Below are positions 42,426-52,055 of a DNA stretch of 64,000 nt, piece after piece. Under the pieces are notes generated by a model that worked only from the letters and a program-made list of their open reading frames with translations, was not told the DNA's origin and searched no databases. This stretch comes from Candidatus Zixiibacteriota bacterium (lineage in GTDB: Bacteria; Zixibacteria; MSB-5A5; GN15; JAAZOE01): NCBI GenBank assembly GCA_030668485.1, contig DAOUTW010000005.1, positions 1 to 64,000 of the forward strand. The letters are read 5' to 3'. A program made the translations under genes and the position numbers. The stretch's first letter is position 1. Every line of letters begins with the position of its first letter.

Positions 42426-42922
42426 TGAGTATGATTCAAGTCCAGATAGACGGCTTGGCGATGGATCTGGTATCCAATTCGCCGGTCGTCATCCTGGCTT
42501 CCAAGGAACTGGAAAAAGTGCTTCCGATTTGGATCGGACATAATGAAGCCTGGGCGATTGCGATGGAGATATCGGGCCTGGGATCCAAAAGACCGTTGAC
42601 GCACGATCTTTTCAATTCGACCATCGACGCCTTGGGCGGCAAACTGGAACGGGTGGAGGTTACCGAATTAAAAGAACAGACCTTTTATGCCCGGCTTCAG
42701 ATTGCTGTTAACGGCAAGCAAGTTCATGTCGATTCACGACCGTCCGATTCGATTGCCCTGGCACTCAAGGCCAAATGCCCGATATTTGTCAATGAGGATC
42801 TTTTCCAGGTCACCCAGGAAGAGGGCGCTGAGGAACAACGTCCTCCGGTGGGTGATCGAGAATCGCTGAAAGACCGCCTAAAAAGAATCGATCCCGAAGA
42901 TTTCGGCAAATACTCGCTATAG
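42425..42922 (+). CDS. Bifunctional nuclease family protein (DUF151)
   Basis: A 165-residue protein of the DUF151 / bifunctional nuclease family. Landmarks are SPVVILASKELEKVLPIWIGHNEAWAI, RPLTHDLFNSTIDALGG and DSRPSDSIALALKAKCPIFV. A short UVR-like charged tail (ESLKDRLKRIDPEDFGKY) closes it. Family members have been reported with RNase/DNase activity in plants, but the bacterial role is unclear. It is coupled to rplI and ends the ribosomal cluster. A hairpin follows at 43017-43047. Confidence 0.88.
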   Translation: MSMIQVQIDGLAMDLVSNSPVVILASKELEKVLPIWIGHNEAWAIAMEISGLGSKRPLTHDLFNSTIDALGGKLERVEVTELKEQTFYARLQIAVNGKQVHVDSRPSDSIALALKAKCPIFVNEDLFQVTQEEGAEEQRPPVGDRESLKDRLKRIDPEDFGKYSL

Positions 42923-43016
42923 GAAGCGAACGCTATGGGCCATTCAAGGCCTGCTCCGGTCGTAGAAAGGCCGGGTTATGGGTATGTCCGGGAATAGATT
43001 TGCATATAAAAATTAG

Positions 43017-43047
43017 AAACGGCGACTGATTACATCAGCCGCCGTTT
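43017..43047. terminator. Hairpin ending the ribosomal cluster
   Basis: AAACGGCGACTGAT pairs with ATCAGCCGCCGTTT, with one unpaired position and a short loop, followed by TATAAA. It acts as a likely terminator about 95 bp after the DUF151 gene. Confidence 0.65.
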
Positions 43048-43208
43048 TATAAATTCTGCCCCAACTTTTATCTACTTCAACAACAACATCTTTTTGGCGG
43101 CACCCAAGTCATCAACCTTAATTCTTCAAAATCTATTACCTCCAGGGCCGCAAACTCATTGTCAATAAACAGGGTAAATGTTTGTCTCCGGTGACCGATA
43201 AATGGCAT

Positions 43209-43946
43209 ATGGAAACTCCATTTGGAATGCAGGAATTTGGAGTCGAAGAACTCCAACAAAGGCAGGAAGTTAAGCCTTCCGTAAAAGAAAAAAAGGGAAA
43301 AAAGGGAAAATCGCTCATCCGCGAGTATGCCGAAACGATTATTATCGCTCTTCTCGTGGCAGTATTACTCCGGGTTTTTGTTGTCTCCGCCTACCGGGTT
43401 TCATCCGGATCGATGGAAGACAGCCTGATGGAGGGCGATTATATCTTTGTCAACAAGCTGGCCTACAAGATGTCGCCTCCCAAAATCGGTGATGTCGTGG
43501 TATTCACCAATCCCTTCGACCCGACGCGCGATTATATCAAAAGACTCGTTGCCGCCGAGGGGCAAACGGTGGAATTATTCGATAAGATACTGTATGTCGA
43601 CGGCCTGGTGGCCGATATTCCGGCCGGGTCGAAGCATGTTGACAATAAAATCCTGCCGCAGGTGCTGTCAAATCGCGATAATTTCGGCCCCATGATAGTT
43701 CCCGAAGGGCAATATTTCGTCATGGGCGACAATCGCGACGACAGCCAGGACAGCCGTTTTTGGGGATGTGTCGATAAAAGGCATATAAAAGGGAAGTCTA
43801 TTTTCGTATATTTCTCCTATGAAGCAGATCCTCAGGCGCCGGAATGGAAAGCCCCGTATGTCATGGAATTCTTCGAGATTGCCTTTTACAATCTCATCCA
43901 TTTCCCGAGCCGTCTCAGAATCGACCGGATCGGAAGCAGTTTCTAA
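43209..43946 (+). CDS. lepB: Signal peptidase I
   Basis: A 245-residue membrane protease that removes signal peptides. A basic N-terminus (KEKKGKKGK) precedes one membrane helix (ETIIIALLVAVLLRVFVV). The catalytic serine is in SSGSMEDSLMEGD, the lysine in RDYIKRLVA, and box E is YFVMGDNRDDSQDSRFWG. I chose the ATG of METPFG. A TTG nine codons earlier and an ATG six codons later are alternatives, none with a clear ribosome-binding site. The many exported proteins here depend on it. Confidence 0.9.
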   Translation: METPFGMQEFGVEELQQRQEVKPSVKEKKGKKGKSLIREYAETIIIALLVAVLLRVFVVSAYRVSSGSMEDSLMEGDYIFVNKLAYKMSPPKIGDVVVFTNPFDPTRDYIKRLVAAEGQTVELFDKILYVDGLVADIPAGSKHVDNKILPQVLSNRDNFGPMIVPEGQYFVMGDNRDDSQDSRFWGCVDKRHIKGKSIFVYFSYEADPQAPEWKAPYVMEFFEIAFYNLIHFPSRLRIDRIGSSF

Positions 43947-43974
43947 AAACTTCTTCCGACCCTATCCGGGGGCG

Positions 43975-45111
43975 TTGTCAATTTACACCCATTTTCCGTT
44001 CTGCACAAATCTGTGCGCCTATTGCGATTTCTATAAGGAGCCGTATGCCCGCGATCGGGCCGCCCGCCTTTTTAAGGCAATCGGCTATGAAGCCGAAATG
44101 GTGTTCTCGGTTCTGGGACACGAACCGATCGATGTCGCCTCGATCTATATCGGCGGTGGCACCCCTTCTCTGCTCGACCCGCAGCTACTCGAAGATTGGG
44201 TCCGGTCGGTCGGATCTTATACTCATTTTCTGCCCGATTATGAATTTTCCATCGAGGTCAACCCGGAAAGCCTGACGAGCGAATTTGCACAGCGGAGTTT
44301 CGGGGCGGGAGTCAACCGAATAATTATCGGCGCCCAATCGTTTTTGGTCAAATCGCTCAAGTTGCTAAACCGGAAACAAACGACCAAAGACATTTATAGA
44401 GCTTTTTACCGTGCCCGGTCGGCCGGTTATGAAAATATCGCCGCCGATCTGATTTTCGGACTGCCGGCGCAAACGATGAAATCTCTCAAGGCCGATATCG
44501 AGCGACTGATCGACCTGGAACCGGCCCATATATCGTTTTATGAGCTAACTGTCGAGGAAGGCACTCGTCTGGCCGAACAGGTTGCATCGGGGGAGATCAA
44601 GCTACCCACGGAGGAAAAATCGGCTGAAATGTATGGTTTCGGCGCTCACCTGCTGATTGATCGCAAATATCGGCGGTACGAAGTATCGAGTTTTGCCCGG
44701 GATGGCCGTCGCAGCCGACACAATTATGCCTACTGGACCGGAGCACCATATATCGGCCTCGGACCCTCGGCGCATGGCTATATCAACAATGTCCGCTATG
44801 GTAATACGGCCGATATCGACCGATATATCGAGACCGTCGAAGCCGGTTATTTGCCGATCGCTTTCGCCGAGGATTTGAACGATGATCAGCGGTTGATGGA
44901 AACCGTAATGCTATCATTGCGAACCAACGAAGGTCTCGATCAGCAAAAGCTGGTCAATCGATTTGGCGACACCGCCGGCAGGGTCATCGATAATCCCATA
45001 GTGAAGCAATATATTAAATCCGGCCATATAATCGACGACAGTGGATTTTTGCGCCTGACCGACTCCGGCTTTCTCCTGGCCGACAAAATTATCCTCGATT
45101 TGATAGCATAA
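43975..45111 (+). CDS. hemW: HemW-like radical SAM heme chaperone
   Basis: A 378-residue radical SAM protein of the HemN/HemW group. The cluster motif FCTNLCAYCDF gives CX3CX2C with cysteines at about 10, 14 and 17. GGGTPSLL, SIEVNPESLT, INRIIIGAQSF, LIFGLPAQT, YELTVEEGT and GLGPSAHGY match HemW more than true HemN. I place the start at TTG (SIYTHFPFC) after GGGGGC. The frame is open far upstream but would overlap lepB by over 100 bp. HemW traffics heme. The start codon is uncertain. Confidence 0.85.
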   Translation: MSIYTHFPFCTNLCAYCDFYKEPYARDRAARLFKAIGYEAEMVFSVLGHEPIDVASIYIGGGTPSLLDPQLLEDWVRSVGSYTHFLPDYEFSIEVNPESLTSEFAQRSFGAGVNRIIIGAQSFLVKSLKLLNRKQTTKDIYRAFYRARSAGYENIAADLIFGLPAQTMKSLKADIERLIDLEPAHISFYELTVEEGTRLAEQVASGEIKLPTEEKSAEMYGFGAHLLIDRKYRRYEVSSFARDGRRSRHNYAYWTGAPYIGLGPSAHGYINNVRYGNTADIDRYIETVEAGYLPIAFAEDLNDDQRLMETVMLSLRTNEGLDQQKLVNRFGDTAGRVIDNPIVKQYIKSGHIIDDSGFLRLTDSGFLLADKIILDLIA

Positions 45112-45194
45112 GTGATTATATCAAAAAGGGCGGCCCGAATTTAATCAGGCCACCCTCCAACCTTAATAAACAAAGGTTTTTTGAAATTAGAAAA

Positions 45195-46355
45195 TTATTG
45201 CAATTCGTAATTGGTTAATTCAAAAACCTCTTCGGTATTGAAAGTGCCCAGCGTATCTCCAAACTCGTTGACCATCATAATATCAGAAAAGAAATAGGTC
45301 CTTTTAACGTAACCGGAATCGCAAATATAATCGTAACCTTCGATCCAATCATCCCACTGGTCGTCATCGTCGATATCCCAGAACCACCTTATCTTGAAAC
45401 AATCAAAATTGCCTGCAGGAACGGTGACATTTTCCGTTGACAAGACGGTCTTTCCCATATCCCATGCATCACCCAGGTCGGCGCTTCGGTATAACCAGTC
45501 CTGGCCCACCTCAAGAGGATATTTCAGATCCTGAATCGAATGCTGCTCATATATAATTGAATCGGCATTTTTCGATGCCGGTTTTATTTCATTGCGAAAA
45601 GCCGCACTCAATTCCCTCAGACTTGTATATTGTTGACCTCCGAATTCAAGGAAAATACCCTGAGGGAGCTCCTTTTTGGGCGGGCCAACCCATCCGGGAT
45701 TGTCATACGCATGGACAAACATGCCCTCAACAGTGTTAGTACGATAATGATAGCCCACGCCTTGATCCTGACCCTCCGTCCAGTCGGTTTGGAAAACATA
45801 AGTTTCAAGAGAATCATTCAAGGTGTCAAGTTCGGTTATTTCTGTTATCCCGGTGACGGTATAATCCCAGTCGAACATATTTTCCAGACTATCCGGTTCG
45901 AAATCATAAGAAGTGCCGTTGAGCTCGTACGTCCAGGTATTGCCAATGACGACAGGAAAACTGAAAGTAAAGGCTGTATTGAATTTCCATACTGCCGATA
46001 CGACCGAATCCTCACCTTCCGGATGTGCCGTTATTTTCCAGTAATAAACGGTTTCTCCGTAAAGCGGGCCGATGTCATAGGCGGTATCGGTTATCATGGA
46101 ATCGATAAGCGGCGGTGGATTATCTGTACCGAAATAGATGTTAAAGTAATCGGTGATGGAATCAAAATTCGAATAAGACCATTTAAGCGATGTCATAACC
46201 GGAACGTCACCGGCATTGATGGCCGGATCGGGATTAACGGGAACCGGCGGCCCAGGAATAAACGGATTGTGATCATCACTGCACCCCAGGACAAAGATCA
46301 TTCCGATAATCAAAACAAAGCAAACCATCGTAATATGGCGCACCGTAAAAAACAT
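45195..46355 (-). CDS. Lipoprotein with fibronectin-like and shared C-terminal domain
   Basis: A 386-residue lipoprotein with lipobox MIFVLGC (cysteine near residue 25) and a proline-rich linker (PFIPGPPVPVNPDP). The next ~100 residues look like a fibronectin type III-like fold (LKWSYSNFDSITDYFNIYFGT, YYWKITAHPEGEDSVVSAVWKF). The remainder (PVVIGNTWTYELNG, PLEVGQDWLYRS, VPAGNFDCFKIRW, DSGYVKRTYFF) is related to the lipoproteins at 13.8-15.4 kb. It is a single minus-strand gene. Confidence 0.78.
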   Translation of the reverse strand: MFFTVRHITMVCFVLIIGMIFVLGCSDDHNPFIPGPPVPVNPDPAINAGDVPVMTSLKWSYSNFDSITDYFNIYFGTDNPPPLIDSMITDTAYDIGPLYGETVYYWKITAHPEGEDSVVSAVWKFNTAFTFSFPVVIGNTWTYELNGTSYDFEPDSLENMFDWDYTVTGITEITELDTLNDSLETYVFQTDWTEGQDQGVGYHYRTNTVEGMFVHAYDNPGWVGPPKKELPQGIFLEFGGQQYTSLRELSAAFRNEIKPASKNADSIIYEQHSIQDLKYPLEVGQDWLYRSADLGDAWDMGKTVLSTENVTVPAGNFDCFKIRWFWDIDDDDQWDDWIEGYDYICDSGYVKRTYFFSDIMMVNEFGDTLGTFNTEEVFELTNYELQ

Positions 46356-46495
46356 AAAAGTACCCTCCTGTAAAAAAGCCCGGTTTTAATAAATTACTGT
46401 GTTGTGTGTGTGTTAAAAAATAATATAACAGGCCAAATTGCTCTGTCAAGGGCGGTGGCGGAAAATCTATTATAGTTATATAATAGATTTGCGAG

Positions 46496-47227
46496 TTATA
46501 CCGGCCTCAGGATGTATATGGCCCAACCCAGATATTCCCGCCCGAAGCGAAAATAATCATCCTGAGTTTTCCGAAACCATTCGATCACCGCCTGTCGGTC
46601 GGGATGATTTTTGTTTTCCTCCAGCCACGCAGTCAAACCTTCCCAGTTGGTCGCTTCATACCGCGCCCAGTCGTCATCATTGGCGCGAATCATATAACCG
46701 ATATCGAATCCTTCTTCGATAGATATCTGCATCAACTCCGTTTCGGTATGCACGCCTTTCGCTTCGGTGTACTCCGGAGGGACATCCTTTGTCAGCAGAT
46801 AAGGCTCACCTATCAAAAGCCTGCCGCCCGGTTTGATCGTTTCTCGCATTGCCTGAATGGTGGGGCGGTAACCGTTCCATATAAACGAGGCTCCCAGACA
46901 TACGGCAAAATCGAAGCTGTGCTTTTCTACTTCATATTCAGCCCCTTTGCCCTCGACAATTTCAATTCTGTCAGCCAATCCTCGATCCCTGACTTTTTGT
47001 CGCGCCCGTTCAACGGCGTACGGGCGGAAATCGATACCGATACCGGATATCCCAAAATGTTTAGCCCATAAAACCAATGGTTCGGCAAAACCGCAGCCGT
47101 AGTCGATAATTCGGCTTCCTTTTTTAAGCCCCAGATGTTTCCCCGCCTCGATAATCTTCTCCGGCGACGAGGGATTTATCAATTCCATATCCCGTTCGGC
47201 TAAATCGTAAAACTCATACCATTCCAT
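46496..47227 (-). CDS. SAM-dependent methyltransferase
   Basis: A 243-residue class I methyltransferase. The SAM-binding motif is IIDYGCGFAEPLVLWAK, followed by GIGIDFRPYAVERAR (motif with acidic ribose ligand), then FDFAVCLGASFIWNG and KPGGRLLIGEPYL. The C-terminal third is rich in tryptophan and acidic residues (WARYEATNWEGLTAWLE). The substrate is unknown. I use the ATG of MEWYEFYD, 8 bases after GGGAG. A GTG five codons earlier is possible. Confidence 0.87.
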   Translation of the reverse strand: MEWYEFYDLAERDMELINPSSPEKIIEAGKHLGLKKGSRIIDYGCGFAEPLVLWAKHFGISGIGIDFRPYAVERARQKVRDRGLADRIEIVEGKGAEYEVEKHSFDFAVCLGASFIWNGYRPTIQAMRETIKPGGRLLIGEPYLLTKDVPPEYTEAKGVHTETELMQISIEEGFDIGYMIRANDDDWARYEATNWEGLTAWLEENKNHPDRQAVIEWFRKTQDDYFRFGREYLGWAIYILRPV

Positions 47228-47367
47228 TTGGTGTGCTCCCACGCAATATGATTATGTGCCGCGTTATCTGATGAATTGAAAAGTAAATGAATAAAACTCA
47301 AATGTCAAATAATTATTTTTGAATGATAACATCCGAAGGAAATGGACGAGTGCTCCTGCTATTAATG

Positions 47368-48249
47368 CTAAAACCCTTCCTTCTTCAACTTCTTCAGCCA
47401 AAATTCTGCTCGTTCGGATATGATTGGATTGTCCGGAAATTTATCCAGAAGATATTCCATATATTCGACGGCGCCGGTTTTGTCTTTCAGGGTTCCGTAG
47501 TTTTCAATTAGATGAAAAAATGCCCATTTTAAGTCAGGTGAGTGAGGATAATTTTCTATTAGCGTCTGGCAGGCTCCAATCAATGACAAGCGACTTTCGG
47601 CAGCATTTGACATCACAATAGCCGAATATAAAGCTTTAGGCGCATAAACACTTTCAGGGTATTTTGCCGCGAGCTCAAGATAAAGATGATATGATTTTCG
47701 GCGGCTTTTTTTCTTTTCTTCCTGGGATACACCTTCCCAATGCAGGCTGTCCGCGTGACGGAAAAGTAGATAAGCTTCCTTTTCCATACCCGTTGGATCA
47801 ATTATGGTTATTACCAATTCGTTTGATTTTACATTATCCAGACATTCGGGATATACAGCATCCTTCGGAATTTCCATGAAACATGTATAAATGCCCGGAA
47901 AATTTACATTGTATCGATCTCCGACCTCCTCAAAATCAACATATGATGTCCCTGGTGCTATGGTATCGCCTCCGAAAATGTATGATAACCACAAGGTATT
48001 AGGACGTTTATTTCCACTATCGTCACATATGTCAAAATACTGATCGAATGCATAAAAAGTCGTGGCCATTGAGTCGTAAGATATATTCATAATTTCATAA
48101 TGTATCACAATTTGTTCAAGAGGATAATATTGTTCTTGATCCGCCCAAATTCGAACCTCCAAGCAATTGTTCGATGATGTACATTGAAGATTTAATATAA
48201 TCAGAATGGAGATTAACAACATAAACAATAAATGGCTTTTGCCCAACAC
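47368..48249 (-). CDS. Lipoprotein with TPR-like C-terminal repeats
   Basis: A 293-residue predicted lipoprotein (ILIILNLQC, a relaxed lipobox with glutamine at -1, as in serpin 2). The first ~130 residues are beta-rich (an Ig-like fold is possible: YYPLEQIVIHYEIMNIS). The C-terminal part has three tetratricopeptide-like units of the YbgF/BamD type: LYLELAAKYPESVYAPKALY, then QTLIENYPHSPDLKWAF and YLLDKFPDNPIISERAEFW. Such proteins often scaffold envelope complexes. Function unknown. Confidence 0.75.
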   Translation of the reverse strand: MLGKSHLLFMLLISILIILNLQCTSSNNCLEVRIWADQEQYYPLEQIVIHYEIMNISYDSMATTFYAFDQYFDICDDSGNKRPNTLWLSYIFGGDTIAPGTSYVDFEEVGDRYNVNFPGIYTCFMEIPKDAVYPECLDNVKSNELVITIIDPTGMEKEAYLLFRHADSLHWEGVSQEEKKKSRRKSYHLYLELAAKYPESVYAPKALYSAIVMSNAAESRLSLIGACQTLIENYPHSPDLKWAFFHLIENYGTLKDKTGAVEYMEYLLDKFPDNPIISERAEFWLKKLKKEGF

Positions 48250-48320
48250 AATGCTTCCCCCATGATTATATCATAATATAGTGATTATATATATTGCGTC
48301 AATATCTTAATCGTCGAAAA

Positions 48321-49097
48321 TTACCCAGTGTGCGGATAAAAGGCTCTGATGTTCAATCCTGTTTTCTGTCGGCCCCGTTCGGCGATTGTCTCGAGTTTAT
48401 CCGGCGGCACCAGCCTTAGCTCTGTCTTTGGCACCGGGCGGTCAATCGAATAAAGATGCACCTCAAGTGGATTGATCTCGATCAGATGATTGAAATAAAC
48501 CTCCAGTTCATCATCATCGATATTGCCGGGCGATCCATCGACAATCAACGACTGAACCAAAATATTATCCAGCGCATAAAGCTGTTTGATAATTCCTTCA
48601 AAACCAATCCCCTCGGCCGGGCGATTGATTGCTTTAAAGATTTGTTCCGTACCGGCATCGAGTTTAAACATCGGGTAATCTATTTTAGTAATAACCTCCC
48701 GCACTCCCGGTAATGTCAGGCCGCTCGAATTGGACAGCAGACCAATTTTAACAGCCGGCCGATACTTGTCACGCAAGCGCACCACATCATCAACCAACCG
48801 AGGAAATTCCGGATACAAAGTCGGCTCACCGTTTCCTGAAAAGGTGATGTAGCTGAACTCCGTCGAAGACTGCATTGCCTCTTTGATAGCGGCAACCACC
48901 TTATCCCTCGTGGGAAGATCGTCCGCGAATGGCTCGAAAGTTGCGGCATGTTTTTTGGTCCAGCCATAATGGCAATAGACACAGTTGAACGAGCAGAGTT
49001 TATATTTTCCGGGCATCAGGTTTATTCCCAGCGATTTCCCCAGTCGCCGAGAATTGACCGGTCCGTAGATAATTCCGGGTTGAAGCGATAACATCAT
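48321..49097 (-). CDS. Radical SAM protein
   Basis: A 258-residue radical SAM enzyme. The Fe-S motif CSFNCVYC (cysteines 35, 39, 42; CX3CX2C) is followed by FSGNGEPTLYPEFP (SAM-binding GGE-like motif) and later HLYSIDRPVPKTEL. It belongs to the broad group of MoaA/TYW1-like small radical SAM proteins starting IIYGPVNSRRLGKSLGINLMP, which is widespread but lacks a defined reaction. It is a single gene, separated by 25 bp from the zinc-ribbon membrane protein upstream. Confidence 0.86.
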   Translation of the reverse strand: MMLSLQPGIIYGPVNSRRLGKSLGINLMPGKYKLCSFNCVYCHYGWTKKHAATFEPFADDLPTRDKVVAAIKEAMQSSTEFSYITFSGNGEPTLYPEFPRLVDDVVRLRDKYRPAVKIGLLSNSSGLTLPGVREVITKIDYPMFKLDAGTEQIFKAINRPAEGIGFEGIIKQLYALDNILVQSLIVDGSPGNIDDDELEVYFNHLIEINPLEVHLYSIDRPVPKTELRLVPPDKLETIAERGRQKTGLNIRAFYPHTG

Positions 49098-49122
49098 CGT
49101 ATGCCTCCGGGATAATTCGGCA

Positions 49123-49767
49123 TTATAACTGCATCAGAATAGTCCGCTGCATCCAGATGGCAAGAAGAAGGAAGACGATCACAAACAAACTGACAAAAAG
49201 ATAAATACGGCTCCGGTAACCGTGGCGGAGAGCATACAGGCAAAAAGTCAGTTGAAGGACCGGAAGAATAAATGTTACCAGGGGGATTTTCAAAACAGTC
49301 CAGTAAGAAACTCCAGCCGCCGCTCCGGGCCAGGCCCAAAATGTATATACCCACAAGCCTGTATATATTATTAGTACAAAAACTATTTGCACCGTCAAAG
49401 ACCCGCTTTTTTGCACTGGAGCCGTTTCGAATTTATCTATTGCAGCCGGCCCCTGCCGGACCTGGCTGCGCTCAATTTCTTCACACCATGAACTTGCTCC
49501 ACATTGCGGACAGCGAAGCATCTTCACGCCACTCAGATGAGGACTCAGAAAATCCGTGATCGGACCTATAGCAAAAGTATGCCGACACTCAAGGCATTGA
49601 TATCCGGTATGATTGGCGTGCCAGCGCACCAGAAAAAAGGTCAAAACTAAAACCGCCGCAATCACCACTATCGGCAAGCCGCTGAAGTCCCACAATTGCG
49701 GTAATATGAAAAGAGCCAGCGCGATTGCCACCACTGTCACTAATCGGATAACCAAATTCGTCTTCAT
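49123..49767 (-). CDS. Membrane protein with zinc-ribbon-like cysteines
   Basis: A 214-residue membrane protein. Two N-terminal hydrophobic segments (VTVVAIALALFILPQLW; LPIVVIAAVLVLTFFLV) precede a soluble loop with CLEC and CPQCGASSWC, a probable zinc ribbon. Three C-terminal segments follow (VQIVFVLIIYTGLWVYTFW; LVTFILPVLQLTFCLYA; YLFVSLFVIVFLLLAIW). I recognise no named family. It may be cotranscribed with the radical SAM gene 25 bp downstream. Confidence 0.7.
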   Translation of the reverse strand: MKTNLVIRLVTVVAIALALFILPQLWDFSGLPIVVIAAVLVLTFFLVRWHANHTGYQCLECRHTFAIGPITDFLSPHLSGVKMLRCPQCGASSWCEEIERSQVRQGPAAIDKFETAPVQKSGSLTVQIVFVLIIYTGLWVYTFWAWPGAAAGVSYWTVLKIPLVTFILPVLQLTFCLYALRHGYRSRIYLFVSLFVIVFLLLAIWMQRTILMQL

Positions 49768-50341
49768 TCACTCCCCCGCCATCAGTAAGCCGGGCTATTG
49801 GTTAAAGCGATAGCAATATCGGAGGGTTGAGGGTCATGGTCAAGGATTAATGAGTCGGGTATCTGGTGAGTCCAAAAAGGAAACCCTGCCGGGGAAAGCA
49901 GGGTTTCTTAGATCGATTGGTAAGTTGGCAAGCGAGTATGTTTTGACCTGAAATAGTATGGTCTGCAAATTTTCTGCCGAAACTGATCGCATCCGGTAAG
50001 CAATTTGGAGACAAGGGGAAGCGTCCGGTCGAGATATTTATCGCATTGGAGCATGCGACCAAAATGTCCACTGTGTGAACATCAGCACTGAGGTCAGTTG
50101 GTTGGTAAACTTTGGCAATCTGAAATGTGACAAGAGGTTTGGCATATATAACGACCGTCGGAAAACCTGACACGGGATCTTATCTTATTGTCCGACAAGT
50201 AATAAAGAAATTGACAGAATGGTAGTGTGACTATATTGCGACAATCGAATCGTGTGTTGAATTTTTCAAGCTAATTTGTAATTTGCTTGAAATAAGATAG
50301 CTTGCTTCAATCGACTTCTTAGATTAAAATGATATTACCCT
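49768..50341. other. Spacer before the SLC13 gene
   Basis: No gene supported. The hairpin AAACCCTGC / GCAGGGTTT at 49881-49906 lacks a U-tract. The rest is unstructured to my eye. The SLC13 promoter should lie in the AT-rich 50210-50330 part. Confidence 0.45.
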
Positions 50342-51883
50342 ATGCATAGTAGTCAATTATCGAATACCGGGCGCGGCCTCAAACAACAGATCGGATTAAT
50401 CGCCGGTCCGGTCCTGGCTCTGATCGTGTTGATGTTTACCGATCTTCAACCGGGCGAACCGATGGTTACCCGATGTGCATCAGTTGCGATATTGATGGCG
50501 GTCTGGTGGATCACCGAGGCGATCCCGATTCCGGCCACAGCTTTGTTGCCGGTGGCGCTGTTTCCTCTTCTGGGGGTGATGAAAGGCAAAGCGACAGCAG
50601 GGTTATACTTTAATCATATTATATTTTTGTTCATCGGCGGCTTTATTATCGCTCTGGCGATGGAAAAATGGAACCTTCATCGGCGTATCGCCCTGAAAAT
50701 AATAATGTTCATCGGATTCAGCCGCAGCCGGATTATGCTCGGGTTTATGATTGCGACCTTTTTTCTCTCGATGTGGATTTCAAATACCGCCACAACCATG
50801 ATGATGATTCCGATGGCGATGGCGATAATCGCCAAAATGAAAGACAGCTTTGGCGCCGAAAAAGTCGGCCGCTTCGCCGTCGGACTGTTGATCGCGGTCG
50901 CTTATGCCGCGTCGATCGGCGGTACGGCCACCCTGATCGGCACGCCGCCGAATATGGCCTTTTCCCGGATTCTGACGATAGCTTTCCCCAACGCCCCCGA
51001 GATCAGTTTCACCCAATGGTTGATGTTTGCCCTACCGTTCGCCGCCCTGTTTCTCATTATTGCTTGGCTATTGCTGTCTTTTGTTTTTGCGCGGCACAAA
51101 GGAGCTTTGTCGGCTGACCCGGAAGTCTTTCGCGCCGAATATCGCCGGCTCGGTAAAATGAGTTATGAAGAAAAAATAGTGTTCATACTGTTCCTGCTGG
51201 TTGCCGTTCTCTGGTTATTTCGCAAAACGATCGACCTCGGGAGTTTTTCAATTCCCGGATGGTCTTCGTTCTTGCCGGTTCCAGGATTTATAGATGATGG
51301 AACGGTTGCTATCATTGTGGCCTTAATGTTGTTTATTATTCCCTCCCGAACCACAAACAACGGCCGTAGAGCCCGGTTGATGGATTGGGAAACGGCCGTC
51401 AAACTTCGCTGGGGAATAGTGATACTGTTTGGCGGTGGCTTTGCCCTCGCTTCCGGTTTTGTAGAATCGGGTCTGGCAGCCTATCTCGGGACACAACTGG
51501 CCGGCCTCAAGCAATTACCGCCTTTGATTATTGTGATAGTGGTCTGTACCATGCTGACATTTCTGACCGAAATAACCTCGAATACCGCCACCACCGAAAT
51601 CTTCCTGCCAATACTGGCCGCCCTGGCAGTGGCGATAAACGTCAATCCGTTTCTGGTGATGATCCCGGCAACACTTTCGGCGTCATGCGCTTTTATGTTG
51701 CCGGTGGCAACCCCGCCCAACGCCATTGTTTTCGGTACGGGTGAAGTCCGGATGGCCGACATGATGCGCGTCGGGATATATCTGAACCTGATCGGCATCA
51801 TTCTGATCACCGCCGCTATCTATTTTCTGGGCGTCCATGTTTTCGGAATCGATCTATCAGTCATGCCGGCCTGGGTACAGTAA
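50342..51883 (+). CDS. SLC13/DASS-type anion:sodium symporter
   Basis: A 513-residue inner-membrane transporter with about twelve hydrophobic segments. The two sodium/substrate motifs of the DASS family are present: MWISNTATTMMMIPM in the first half and EITSNTATTEIFLPI in the second. ITEAIPIPATALLPV near the N-terminus and LPVATPPNAIVFGTG near the C-terminus support them. Substrates of the family are dicarboxylates, citrate or sulfate, and this one cannot be told. The last 96 bp before the final nine codons or so are exactly duplicated 3.4 kb downstream. Confidence 0.92.
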   Translation: MHSSQLSNTGRGLKQQIGLIAGPVLALIVLMFTDLQPGEPMVTRCASVAILMAVWWITEAIPIPATALLPVALFPLLGVMKGKATAGLYFNHIIFLFIGGFIIALAMEKWNLHRRIALKIIMFIGFSRSRIMLGFMIATFFLSMWISNTATTMMMIPMAMAIIAKMKDSFGAEKVGRFAVGLLIAVAYAASIGGTATLIGTPPNMAFSRILTIAFPNAPEISFTQWLMFALPFAALFLIIAWLLLSFVFARHKGALSADPEVFRAEYRRLGKMSYEEKIVFILFLLVAVLWLFRKTIDLGSFSIPGWSSFLPVPGFIDDGTVAIIVALMLFIIPSRTTNNGRRARLMDWETAVKLRWGIVILFGGGFALASGFVESGLAAYLGTQLAGLKQLPPLIIVIVVCTMLTFLTEITSNTATTEIFLPILAALAVAINVNPFLVMIPATLSASCAFMLPVATPPNAIVFGTGEVRMADMMRVGIYLNLIGIILITAAIYFLGVHVFGIDLSVMPAWVQ

Positions 51884-52055
51884 TATCGGCAACATATGCC
51901 GAGACAATTACCTTTTAAACAGAATAGTATTATAATATATCAGTTGACATAATTACTGTTATAGTGTATATAGCATTATCCAGGGGAAGTTACACCTTCG
52001 TGCATTGACATCATTTTTTAAGTCAGGTGAATTTTTTATCGAAAGGGGAAGAACC

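Noticed and set aside
42923-43016. Possible small structured RNA between DUF151 and lepB
   Set aside because: Several short G/C-rich complementary stretches, but no match to the signal recognition particle RNA core or any RNA family I can recognise.
49847-50173. 108-residue minus-strand frame before the SLC13 gene
   Set aside because: Runs through a hairpin and AT-rich spacer, with no family features or start signal.
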